A stretch of 64,000 bases of DNA from Coprinopsis marcescibilis (Eukaryota > Basidiomycota > Agaricomycetes > Agaricales > Psathyrellaceae), in contig ML210147.1 in assembly GCA_004369085.1 (NCBI GenBank), positions 930,001-994,000 of the forward strand. Reading direction: 5' to 3'. The notes beneath the pieces are model-generated. The model made no database searches and was not told where the DNA came from. It saw nothing but the letters and a program-made list of their open reading frames with translations. Both the position numbers and the translations under genes were made by a program. This document shows positions 36,890-47,615 of the stretch, piece after piece (position 1 is the first letter of the stretch; each line of letters opens with the position of its first letter).

Positions 36890-37955
36890 ATGTTACTCAG
36901 ATTCACGTCCCCAGACATGCTAAACACCTCCCTCGTCGATGTCTCCACCGGCGAGCGCGCCTACGACATCACCACAGAGCTGCTACCGCAATCATCGGAA
37001 TCATCGCCCACAACCTCTGTTCCATTCTCGGGGACAGATTCTGTCTTGTTATCGCCTTCGGAGGACTTTGCTTCGACTTCTTCAAATGTATGGCGGCAGC
37101 CTGAACCTGTCGAGTCCTTTGAGAACGCCGACTTGCGGCGGACACAAATCTCGGATGCCTCTGGAAATGTTCTTGTCGACGTCAGCTGGAAGGGCCGGCG
37201 CCCAGATATCACTATCTGCGACGAGAAGATTGGCGGTCTCGCGGATCTCTTTGGCTCATCTGCAGTCAGATTCATGTATGACAGAACCTGCCTTCCTTTT
37301 GTGCCTCAGCTTACACCTTGCACAGGCCTAAAGTACTTGCTATCCCAACACGGTTCGACACTGAATATGTCTGGCAAGCCACAGCTGATTCCCTATTCGT
37401 GAGTTCGACTCATATATATTACCCTATCCCTTTAACTTAATGTCCCTCTAGCTATTTGATTATGACACCGACTCGATGAAAGGGTCCCTCCATCAAAATT
37501 GTATCCGCATCCCCGGCCCCCTGAAATCCTCCAAATCAAAACAAAGCGCCCCGCCAACACCTGCACTGAAGCGCAAGCCTTCCAAGCTTCACATATTCTC
37601 GTCGAAATCCGACGCACATCTGTCAGCGACCAATGACTGTGAATTCGTTTCTTCTCCTTCCAGCCCTTCACCCAAATCTACATTCCTCCCTGCACACTTA
37701 CCCGGTCTGGGCTCCAACTACCTTGAATTCGAATCACACCCACTTGCTCTCGATGTTGAGATTATTCGTAAGCACCCTTTGTTCTTTTCCGACGGCCGAT
37801 ACTTACTCTTTGTTTTAGTATCCTTCTTGATGATGGAGATCCTCCGCAGGGGACGATTTTCGCTGACACCATATACCTTTGAGAAGCCAACAACATGGCA
37901 ATTCAAAGAGGCAAGGGAAAGTTTTTTCCGAAGACTAAGACGGAACACAGTGTAG
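36890..37955 (+). CDS. DUF6593-like basidiomycete protein
   Basis: This is a protein of unknown function. ATG 36890 begins MLLRFTSPDMLNTSLVDVST, then GERAYDITTELL. A Ser-rich insert is followed by TQISDASGNVLVDVSWKGRR and PDITICDEKIGGLADLFGSS. Introns at about 37275-37325 and 37400-37450 lead to PKVLAIPTRFDTEYVWQATA, then LFDYDTDSMKGSLHQNCIRI. The end, SFLMMEILRRGRFSLTPYTF, comes after another intron. The alternating beta-strand pattern and the LVDVSTGE / NVLVDVSW repeats fit the DUF6593 family, which is common and expanded in mushrooms. A tubby-like barrel has been suspected for such families, but I cannot show it here. Confidence 0.7.
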
Positions 37956-38364
37956 CCTTTCGTCTTTGCTCTTTCTTGTTTGTACATACCACACCTCAGG
38001 AAAGATGAGGTCACCTTCGATTTTCGCACCCTCCCTCATCTGTACCTTACACTCCTTTTTAGTCCCGTTTTTCATCATATCTCATGTAGCTTTCGATAAC
38101 ACACATACCGTGCACTCTTTGCATCATTTTGCTCCCATATGCATTCATCTCATCTGTACACGTACCAATATTATATACCGCAAAAAATACAAAACAAACT
38201 CGAAACCCAATGCCCATTGAAATATTGAAACCCTGGCCAAGCAAAAATCACAACGTGATCAAAAACCAATTTTGATCGCGAGACAGTTATCCTTTCATTT
38301 TTGGCCGTACCACCCATCCTCCAAGCCCGTTCCATCCTCCACACCCGTCTAAACCGTATACAAA
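37956..38364. other. Upstream region of PNO1
   Basis: This lies between two co-oriented genes. It contains AT-rich sequence and a perfect 8-bp inverted repeat (gatcaaaa 38257-38264, ttttgatc 38270-38277) about 90-110 bp before the PNO1 ATG. No gene was seen. Confidence 0.5.
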
Positions 38365-39533
38365 ATGGTTGTTGCAGTTCAAACCCCCAACTCCGCGCCA
38401 GAAAACGTTCAAAAGCGTAAAAACAGACGAAAAATCGCCCGCAAAAATGGTTCCAAACCCACATTGAAACTTGCCGCTTCGCATGCCTCCAACGATGAAG
38501 ATATGCACGACATCACAGAGGTCGCTGATCTGCCTGAAGGATCTACCTCTAGTCTCTTCCCCATCCCCCCACCTGAGTCCATAATTGAGAACGACAACGG
38601 CAATGACGACGACGACGAAATCATGATCGACGATTCGGCCGTTCCTAATAGTCTCTCAGGGACTGGTAACGATAACAGAAATGGCGCAGCAGCACCATTG
38701 TTCCCACCAGCAAGTGCAAGTGCGCAAAAGGTGCTGTTGAAATCGGAGAGCAGACGGATACCAGTTCCTCCCCACCGCATGACTCCGCTTAAAAAAGATT
38801 GGGTGACCATCTTCGGTCCTCTCACAGAGATCTTGGGTCTGCAAGTGCGAATGAACGTCCAGAGGAGATGCGTAGAAATGCGGGTGAGCACTTTTTCTCT
38901 GACAGTTTCATAGTACTCGATAGGACAGTGACTAATTAACGCGTTTGTAGACGTCAAAACATACAAAAGATGTCGGAGCTATCCAAAAAGGTGCTGACTT
39001 TGTCAAGGCATATTCATTGGGATTCGATGTCAATGTTCGTCCCGGTTATTACCATTATTTTGAAGATATGATCAAACTAATTCATCGACCTCCAGGATGC
39101 CATCGCTCTACTCCGACTCGATGATCTCTATCTCGACTCGTTCGAGATCAAAGACGTGAAAACGCTACACGGAGACCATCTCTCCCGAGCAATCGGCAAG
39201 TCTCTTCGCGGAATCTTTAACCCCTGATTCTAATAACCCCAATGGTACAAAGGTCGAATCGCAGGACAAGACGGCAAAACCAAATTTACGATCGAAAACA
39301 CCAGCCGGACACGAATCGTATTGGCCGATACGTGAGGAACCCCAGTATCTACCACTTTCCTGCACTTATTGACAATGCCCTTCCTTTCCAGCAAAATCCA
39401 CATCATGGGCTCTTTCCAAAATATCAAAATTGCTCGCGACGCCATCGTCTCGCTGATCCTCGGCTCACCTCCAGGCAAGGTATACGCTGGATTGCGAACA
39501 ATCAGCTCACGCATGAAGCAACGAGCCATCTGA
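38365..39533 (+). CDS. PNO1: Pno1/Dim2, KH-domain pre-40S assembly factor
   Basis: Pno1 accompanies pre-40S subunits, binds the 18S 3' end and recruits Dim1 and Nob1. ATG 38365 opens a basic then acidic, poorly conserved N-terminus. The conserved core begins at [39 protein letters not shown]. After introns it continues with [40 protein letters not shown], and the KH domain [40 protein letters not shown]. The end is [18 protein letters not shown], the family's invariant tail. Four to five short introns are visible. The protein is complete. Confidence 0.95.
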
Positions 39534-39778
39534 TTCGAACGATCTCGGCTACCACATTAGACCTGTACTTGTATATGTCGCCTGCGACGATATCATGACT
39601 CTTTGGATTCATGAATGGGACCATACAAATCGATATCGAGAGAACGCATGAAAGCGAAAGGTAACTTGAAAATAGATTTTGAGCCTCCACTTGGGTCTTT
39701 GCCTACGCAACTGTGGTGCTTTCCAGAACGCTGTGACCGAAGAAATCAGGGCTCTGAAACCTCTTCCAAAGATAACAC

Positions 39779-42062
39779 TCACTTTCGCATAGCTTCTTCG
39801 TCAAAAGGCGGATCGTCCCCACCGCCCACCATTATTTGCACTCCCCTGCTCGGGACGCCCCCAACGACCAAGTAAATCCAGCCCGGTCCAGGCGGATACA
39901 CGCCTTCATTGGGGGGACCTTCAACTACGATATCTTCTGCGTTCTTCTCCAATACCTTCAAAAAAACCAAACGCGAGTTCGCGTGCACAGAATGGGTCAC
40001 ATAACCCAAATCCATCAATACAACTGACAGCCCATATATCAGTATATCATCGAAACTTTCTCTACAGCTACTTACCCTGAACATTCACATCCGTAGGTAC
40101 CCTCGCCTGGAGGTTTATTGAAGACCCAAATGGCAATGTATCCGGAACGCCAGTTATCTCTGGCCTCTCCATCGTCATGTACGGCGGACTCAGCCACTCC
40201 ACTCGATACTCCGTCCCATAAGTGATCTCGCTCCTGTCGAGATTTGGGTTACTTCCTGCAATCATAATGTCGCCATTGGGCGTCAATGTTGCCGAGCTAT
40301 GATACAGCCGGGGAATCTGACTGGTGGGCATACTGTCTTTAGAGAAACGGCTTCCCCGCTCCTTCGATGGCGAATACAATACAGGCGTGTAGGCAGGGTG
40401 GTCTGCATTCGATGCACCAACTTGGTCTCGTACGTTTCCGTAACCCGATATCCCGCTAGATGCTCCATTGACGATGAGAACGTCGCCAGTGGGAAGGAGG
40501 ATAGCATCCCCCATAAGCCGAGCATCGGGCATGTCCTCGACTTCCCATCCATGAGAAATACCATCGTCAGTTAGTACAATCCTGGAGCACTGCCCACTTG
40601 CGGGATCCTGTGAGCTAATATCGTACCCTGGGGTGGTGTCATCGATAGTCGATCCTCCACAGAGCAGTACCTCGGGTTGATAATCATTGTCGGGTGTTAA
40701 AGGAAGCAACACTCCAGTTCCAGCCATGGGGTAAGTGACTCGTATGCCGTTGGGTATTTCCGGAAGACGCTGTTCGACGTTAGCCTTCCAGTCGTAAATC
40801 ATCGCGTCCCGATTTGCAGCTATAAAGACTCGACCGTCCGGCAGGGAGAAAGCGATTGGGAAAAGATTCGAGTTTAGGGTGTCTTGGAGAAACTGTATGG
40901 GGACAGGCATTCCGTTGAGGCCATCGATATTCTTCGGAGGATAATACTCGATCGTCGGGTTGTTCACCGTGCTGTTGTTGATCCAGCCACCTTTCTTGGA
41001 GCCGCCAATGATCATGACACTCCCGTCGCTGATTCGGAGAACAGTATTATACCACCTTGGGCTAGCCATTCGGATCCTATCGTGGTTCTCGTAGAAATCG
41101 CAGCCGGAACCAGTATCTGAGTTGCAAGGATGGAAAAGCCTAATCGCCTGGAGGCCATCCAGGTCGCCAAAGTCAGCAGATGACGTGTAGTCTTCAACGA
41201 TAGGGTTGCCTCCAACGTTGACGAGGGACCCGTTGCTTAAAAAAGCACCGCCAGCACAGAAAGAGTTGGACTGTATATTCAGCGGGGTAGTTTCGTGGGT
41301 CTCCAAATTATACAATGCTCCCCAAGCAGGGTGTCCATTTACATCCAAGGGGTTGTGTTCCACTTTATCCACAATCAAGACCAGCGTAGAAGAGATGACG
41401 ACAAGCTGCATGGCGTTGACCCCAGTCATACCCTGTTCTCGGAGTGTCCACTGGCCTTGTGGAGACGATCGTTTGAGATTGACGGCCGACAGCAACTTTG
41501 AACGTGTCCCTCGAGTCACCACAAGTGCATCGATATCCATGAGGTTTCCACGGGTGCCGTCATGACCTCCCATATTGACAAGCTTTAGCGTGTGTGGTGA
41601 GGACGCAAGGTCCAGCTTCCCAAATATCCGCTGATGAGTACGTGGATTGTCATTGTTGCTCCAACCATCCACGCTCCGCACCAGGTTTCCGTCGATGTAT
41701 ACGTTCGCCTTTCCGTGCCTTTTGTCCGTGGTCCCAAACCATTCGATCCCAGTGCCAGTAAACGCGAAGACAGCTGAGTCGTTTGGCTGTAATGTCGACT
41801 TGAGAGAATTATGAATGTAGCCAACATTGGAGGAATCGTGCCATGATCCAACGTAGTGGATCAGAGGAGAGCTCGAGTCGTAGCTTTTAGCACCAGGCGG
41901 GACATAGTATGGCGTGAACGGTATTGCCAATGCGTTCCCAGAGTTCGTTGTTGAGCCAGGAAGTAGAGGCCCATTCCACGCTGGGTCAGCAGACAATGTA
42001 AATTGTTGATACAGTAGTACCAAGCAGCAGAATCCACGGTTAAGCGGGTGGAAGTTCCTCAT
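39779..42062 (-). CDS. Copper radical oxidase (AA5, galactose/glyoxal oxidase) with extra N-terminal module
   Basis: This is a secreted mononuclear copper enzyme that oxidises alcohols or aldehydes and makes H2O2 for peroxidases. ATG 42062 begins with a signal peptide (FCCLVLLYQQFTLSA). Residues about 65-185 form a separate beta-rich module (IHYVGSWHDSSNVGYIHNSL through GNLMDIDALVV). The kelch propeller follows. Predicted copper and radical residues are Cys269 (NSFCAGGAF) and Tyr338 (PRWYNT), the thioether pair; Tyr587-His588 (PRLYHSS); and His674 (GYVTHSVHANSR), which lies in the small second exon (39779-40024). The protein is almost entirely one long exon. It has about 745 residues, longer than plain glyoxal oxidases. 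Confidence 0.92.
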
Positions 42063-42162
42063 TGCAGCAGGCGGTCGTGGTGGTTGTGGAAAAGGGACGA
42101 ATTGCCTCCGAACTGGCGGCGTGCCTTAACGTGATGCCAGCTCAACTTGGCTTTAAGCCATA

Positions 42163-42855
42163 ATGTCACCTCTTCTATTCTCGACAATTGAAGTTACTGC
42201 TCAGTCATTTTACAGGACTGCACTCAGCTACGCGATTGTAAATCTCAAGCCTATAGTTCCAGGACGTGAGCAAGAACTCAGCAATCAAAATTTCGACTGG
42301 ATGCTAATATTCCTTTGCAGATGTCCTGGTCATCCCAACGCGTCCAGTGCCTCGTCTGGCAGATTTAAATGGTATTTTTCATCGAAAAGATTGTCCAGCG
42401 GGTTGAATCATCCTTCAAGACAGACAGTGAACTCGCATCTCTAATGCGTTCTGTCAACCGCGTCGGAACGATCGTCGAGCATGCATATGGCGCAGACGCC
42501 CTGACGATAGCTTGCCAGGCATGTTATCAAGCATCTCAACGTCGGCTCTACTAAGATATACGCGCAACGCCAGGATGGTAAATCAGCTGGGCAATCAGTT
42601 CCACACGTCCACTTCCATATCCTCCCTCGAAAATCTCAAGGCGACCGATTTTCGGATAGCAACGACGCCATCTACCCCGAGCTCGAAACTTCCGAAGCTG
42701 GACTTTCCTCGGACATCAAAACAGCACACCAGCCATTGAAGGTCGACGCAGACGACCACAGACCACCTCGCACGATAGAAGAAATGGTCAAGGAGGCGGC
42801 TTGGCTTAAAGGTTTCTTCAGCAGGGAGGAAGGAGGCTCAGCCGACATTGACTAA
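42163..42855 (+). CDS. HNT2: HIT-family hydrolase, Fhit type (bis-adenosyl triphosphatase)
   Basis: Fhit-type enzymes split Ap3A and Ap4A into AMP and ADP or ATP. ATG 42163 starts MSPLLFSTIEVTAQSFYRTA. An intron splits the His codon of PGHVLVIPTRPVPRLADL. A second intron leads to SELASLMRSVNRVGTIVEHA. A third intron has a GC donor (42519-42573) and joins LTIACQ to DGKSAGQSVPHVHFHILPR. The histidine triad HVHFH carries the catalytic middle His. The C-terminal part (IEEMVKEAAWLKGFF) extends as in other fungal Fhit proteins. The start lies only 100 bp from that of the divergent AA5 oxidase. Confidence 0.88.
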
Positions 42856-43079
42856 CTCACCTCATGCACATGATCCACAATTCTCGACCTATACATTGTT
42901 CCAACTCTCTAGAATCTAGCGTTTACAATAGATGCACGGATGTACAGATACATTATACTAGCTACATACTGACCAATAAACATAACCATTTGTAGCGTCA
43001 TCAGCGCTCACTTCACTTTACACAGTCCCAACTGCTTCTTTTCCAATTGCTATTCTTCCTCTTTTCCGAGTTTACGGAC

Positions 43080-45148
43080 CTACTTGGGTGTATAGCTGGT
43101 GAAAGTGTTATGTAGTCCAACGGTATCATCAGTTCCAGTAACAGGCGTGCTGGAGTTGGTATAGTTTTGCGCTTCCTTGGTGTCCTTCCCATTGATGTCG
43201 GCCGTGTTGAGTTGCAACTTGCCCCGGACGTTATCAGCACGGATTGAATCTATGTGTCTGAAGTATTCTTCATCTATGCCCCCAGTTACGTATTCGCCAT
43301 TGAAAACAGAACAGTCGAACGAGGTAATCTTTGGGTTCCACTGCCTCACCGAATCCTCAAGATCAGGAAGAGTCTGGAAAATGGCAAGATCGGCGCCAAT
43401 CTCCTTCGCAATGGCCTTTTCGTCGCGGTTGTATGCGACGAGCTCAGTTCTTGATGGCATGTCAATACCATATACGTTCGGGTGCCTGCGCATAGTTCAG
43501 TACCATCTCGTTTCTTACAGACGTGCTCCAAGCTTACCGGATTGGAGGGGCGCAGCTGGCAACAATAACCTTCTTGGCACCGACATCCTTGGCCATCTGA
43601 ATGATCTCCTTCGAAGTGGTGCCGCGGACGATGGAATCTAAAGCAACTACACTCAGCACTTCTGAGCAACTTCGTCCAAAACAAGCGCACCATCAACGAT
43701 GAGAACGTTCTTATCGGCAAACTCCAATGCCATAGCGTTCAGTTTCTTTCTCACGTTCTTTTTCCTGTCAAGAACCGCATATGAGTATGAGGTAAATGAC
43801 GAAGACACGCCGAAGAGTACGCACCTCATCTGCTGACCAGGCATGATGAAAGTCCGTCCAACGTAACGATTCTTGACGAAGCCTTCCCGGTACGGCAGGC
43901 CGAGTTTCTGAGCCAAGTTCAACGCGGCCACTCGAGAAGTATCAGGGACCTGGATGTGGATGATAAGATATATCTTCAAGCTTGACAACAACCAATGCAT
44001 ACCGGAATAACGACATCCACTGTAATACCAGCCTCATCCAGGACCTTCTTCACCTTGTCGGCCAAAGCATCTCCCATGGACATGCGGCTTCGGTAAACGC
44101 TGACCCCATCGATAACAGAGTCAGGGCGAGCGAGATACACGAATTCAAAGATATCCGGAGCAAAAGTAGCAGGGGGAGAGATCTGTCTTCTCGTAACACC
44201 GTTCCTTGTGATGATGATCGCCTCACCTAGACATCCCAGGTGCAATCAGCGATCAATCGCACTCTGTAAAGTCGAGAGATAGAAAATGACGTACCAGGTT
44301 TCACATCTTCCCAATCTGTAAATCCACCAGCGTCGGCAACGACGCTCTCGCTCGCCATGATGTAGTCCTTTCCGGAACCCGACTGGCGCGAAGCGATACC
44401 AACAGGGCGGATACCGTGAGGGTCCCGGAACGCAATGATCCCAAACCCAGCCAGCATCGCAACGCACGCATAAGCACCCTTCACTTGGGTAACCATCGTG
44501 CCAAGGGCGGTAAAGATGTCCTCCTCATTGATACGAAATTTTCCCGTTTGTTGGAGGTTGTGGGCAAAAATGTTTAGGAGTAGCTCAGAATCAGAAGCAG
44601 TGTTGATGTGACGGTGGGCTTCTTCATCCATGAACTGGATAAGGGATGCCGTGTTAATGAGGTTTCCGTTCTATCCACAGGTCAGTTAATCTCTTGCTTG
44701 AAACGCTCTCCTCTCAGAAAGTGGTCAATGTGGCACATACATGGGCAAAGCAGATACCATAGGGTGAGTTGACATAGAAAGGTTGAGCCTCTGCGTTGTT
44801 AAAGCTTCCAGCGGTAGGATACCTAACTATCATGGTGTAAGGCAAAACCCAAATGGCACACAGAGATCACGCACCATGGCCAACACCCATTCCACCAACT
44901 AGTCTCGAGATAGAGTTTGCGTCAAAGACATCTCGGACCATACCGTTTGCTTTGCACTGGTAAAATCTACCCCCCGGTCCACAGGTGATAATTCCACAGG
45001 CATCCTGGCCTCTGTGCTGTAGCAACTGGAGGCCCTCGAAGATCTCTGGGGCTGCATCGATATTTGAGTCGTGCAATAACAAGCCTAATATCCCGCACAC
45101 TACCCCAGATCAGCATCCTGGTCTCGATAACATGTATATGAGCTTACT
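43080..45148 (-). CDS. ADE4: Amidophosphoribosyltransferase (first step of purine synthesis)
   Basis: The enzyme converts PRPP and glutamine to 5-phosphoribosylamine. The N-terminal Ntn amidotransferase domain begins [13 protein letters not shown], and Cys2 is the nucleophile. The frame before TGC reads GTG, not ATG, but splicing a 48-nt intron (45100-45147) joins A at 45148 to TG at 45099-45098 and makes ATG. Other motifs: [45 protein letters not shown] and VVIPVPDTSR. The PRPP loop [16 protein letters not shown] has an intron inside its DD pair. The C-terminus ends [14 protein letters not shown]. The length is normal. GATA and TGACTCA elements lie upstream. Confidence 0.95.
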
Positions 45149-45746
45149 GTTGTTCAACTGGACCCAAACACAGCAAAGTGCGAGAAAATAATGCAGTCGA
45201 CTTGACTGTGTTTTGCCAAAGGCATTGTAACTTTACCCCGATGATGTCCAAAATTTCTATCGATCACAAACCAAGAGACGTCCGAGCCTCCGGGAAGCAC
45301 GTGCACACTTGACCCCGCATTATTATCTTATCTTTGCCTCATCTTATCTTGACTCATCTTATCTTAAGAGTTCTACAGCGAAAAAGGCAAACAGCGGTTG
45401 AACGCATTCTACATTTTCTTTCCCTTTCTACATACAAAAAATTAGTCTCTAGGTAACGGCGATAGGCTGAAATATTCTACAATCCAACAGGTATGGATAA
45501 CGCCCTGGGATAAGATGCGCACAGATGAACAGCACAGCGGAGAAGTGAAGGTGGTATCTGACAGATAAATAACAATGCAATGGATGGTCGTGATAGAGGA
45601 AGGATGAACTTCCCATGCAAAAGTACAACGGCAAGCTCGAAATGATGCCCGCGTAATGGTTTGTTGTGTTGAACGTTGATGTTCGCGCGTGATGGTGTGT
45701 TGAACGTTAGTGCCCGCGTATTAGTGTTGAACATTGAGTGAGCAGC
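45149..45746. other. Intergenic between SAM synthase 3' end and ADE4 5' end
   Basis: This is about 600 bp and holds the ADE4 promoter (see the GATA/TGACTCA cluster) and the 3' UTR of the S-adenosylmethionine synthase gene. A loosely repeated gttgaacgtt/tgttgaac motif occurs near 45660-45735. No gene was seen. Confidence 0.5.
45323..45364 (-). promoter_or_regulatory. Clustered GATA sites and a TGACTCA element upstream of ADE4
   Basis: Within 42 bp there are four AGATAA motifs on the minus strand (plus-strand TTATCT at 45323, 45328, 45344 and 45359). They flank one TGACTCA at 45350-45356. The cluster is about 175-216 bp upstream of the ADE4 start. TGACTCA is the Gcn4-type bZIP site, and its TGACTC core is also the Bas1 site that controls purine genes in yeast. 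Confidence 0.6.
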
Positions 45747-47227
45747 TTAGAGCTTGAGCTGCTTGGCCTTCTCCCAGGAGTAATCGGGGTTACCGAAGTG
45801 GCCATAAGAAGCGGTCTGGAGGTATTGAGGCTTTTGGAGGTTGAGTTCGCGGACTTGAATCGAAAAGTCAGCATGTGGAAAATCAGGGATTGGCACAATC
45901 GAACACACCAATAACACCAGGTCGGAGATCCCAGTTCTTTTGGATGATTTCGACGAGTTCAGCGTCGGTCTTCTTGCCAGTACCGTAGGTATCGACGTAG
46001 ACAGAGAGAGGCTCGGCAACACCGATGGCGTAAGAGAGCTGGACGAGGACACGGCGGGCGAGGCCAGCAGCGACGAGGGACTTGGCTATGAAAATTATTA
46101 GTCGGTGCCAATAGACGGAAATGTCACATCGTTAAACATACCGATCCACCGGGCAGTGTATGCAGCGGAACGATCGACCTTGGAGAAATCCTTTCCAGAG
46201 AAGGCTCCTCCACCGTGTGCACCCCATCCACCATAGGTATCGACGATGATCTTTCGGCCGGTCAAACCAGCATCACCTTGAGGTCCGCCGATAACGAAGC
46301 GTCCAGAGGGTTGAATCTAAGAAGCAGCAAGAAGACAAAAATATCAATCGATCGTCATAATCGATGCAATTCATTCGGAAACTTACGTGGTAGACGGTTC
46401 GGTCGTCCAAGAGCTCGGCGGGGATGACCCTCTTGACAATCTTCTCCTGGATCTCCTTGCGGAGTTCCTCGGTGGAGATCTCCTCAGCGTGCTGGGTGGA
46501 GATGACGATGGTGTCGACTCGAAGAGGGACGGTCGCACCGCCCTCCTTCTTGTACTCGATGGTGACCTGGGTCTTGGAATCAGGTCGCAACCAGGCGAGT
46601 TCACCGCTGCGGCGAGCGTCAGCCATGGCCTTGTTGAGCTTGTGGGCCAACATGATGGTGAGAGGCATCAACTCCTCAGTTTCATCGGTGGCGTATCCGA
46701 ACATGATACCCTGATCACCAGCACCATGGTCCTCGAGGGATCCGTGGTCCAAGCCCTGGGCAATGTCGGGGGACTGCTGCTCGATGGCGACGAGAATGTT
46801 GCAGGTCTTGTAGTCGAAACCCTTGGAAGAGTCATCGTACCCAATCCTCTTGATGGTGTCGCGGATGACCTTCTGGTAGTCGAGCTTGGCCTTGGTGGTG
46901 ATCTCTCCGAAGACCATAATCATGCCGGTCTTGGAGGCGGTTTCGCAAGCAACCTTGGACCAAGGGTCCTCAGCAAGGCAGGCATCGAGCTAGACGCGTC
47001 GAAGATTAGTTGTCAAGATACTGACTTGTCGTCAACAATACACACAATGGCATCTGACACTTGGTCACAGATTTTATCTGATGACATGGCATGAGTCTCG
47101 AGCCCGACGCGAACAATTTGAAAAAAGTCTTACCGGGATGGCCTTCACCGACGGACTCTGAGGTGAACAAAAAGTGACCTGGTGCAAGAGCACTGTGGAC
47201 AGCAGGGGCAGCAGATCCGTTGGCCAT
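45747..47227 (-). CDS. SAM1: S-adenosylmethionine synthase
   Basis: The enzyme makes S-adenosylmethionine from methionine and ATP. ATG 47227 begins [20 protein letters not shown], then [20 protein letters not shown], formed across an intron that splits the Asp codon. This is the N-terminal ATP/Met-binding signature. Next are [19 protein letters not shown], the hallmark [18 protein letters not shown], and [58 protein letters not shown] and the glycine-rich phosphate loop [20 protein letters not shown] follow. The C-terminus is [11 protein letters not shown]. Six introns are visible. All catalytic motifs are intact. Confidence 0.96.
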
Positions 47228-47615
47228 TTCGATTCTGTGAGGATTTAATAACTTGTAAGAGGAAGGGAGGGATTGCTGGCTGAGGACAATTGGATTGACT
47301 TGCTGAATTTTTATAACCTTGCTGACTAATCCTCATATTGTGATACGACGTTATCACGCCATCTTCCACCGTCCACCTCGTCAACCCTTGCTATCATATG
47401 GTCATCAGGACCCAGGGTATGATGAATCCAATTTAAATTCGTTTTTACACAAGAAACCACTGTATACAGTCCGTCCAGTGCTCAAACTACACTGACAACC
47501 CAGCGATCAAAGGTCCGATTGCCGACTTCTCAGGATTAACCAAAGTAATATGAAGGCGGGACAGAGTTATGGCACAGTATCCTGGTCCAGCGAATCACAT
47601 TGCAACTGGCTCGTG
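47228..47615. other. Intergenic, no gene seen
   Basis: This 388-bp stretch lies between the SAM synthase 5' end and the myotubularin 3' end. It likely holds the SAM synthase promoter. Nothing else was recognised. Confidence 0.5.

Noticed and set aside
36709..37104. Plus-strand open frame overlapping the DUF6593-like gene start
   Set aside because: The frame (36709-37104) is out of phase with the conserved DUF6593-like protein and has no conserved content.
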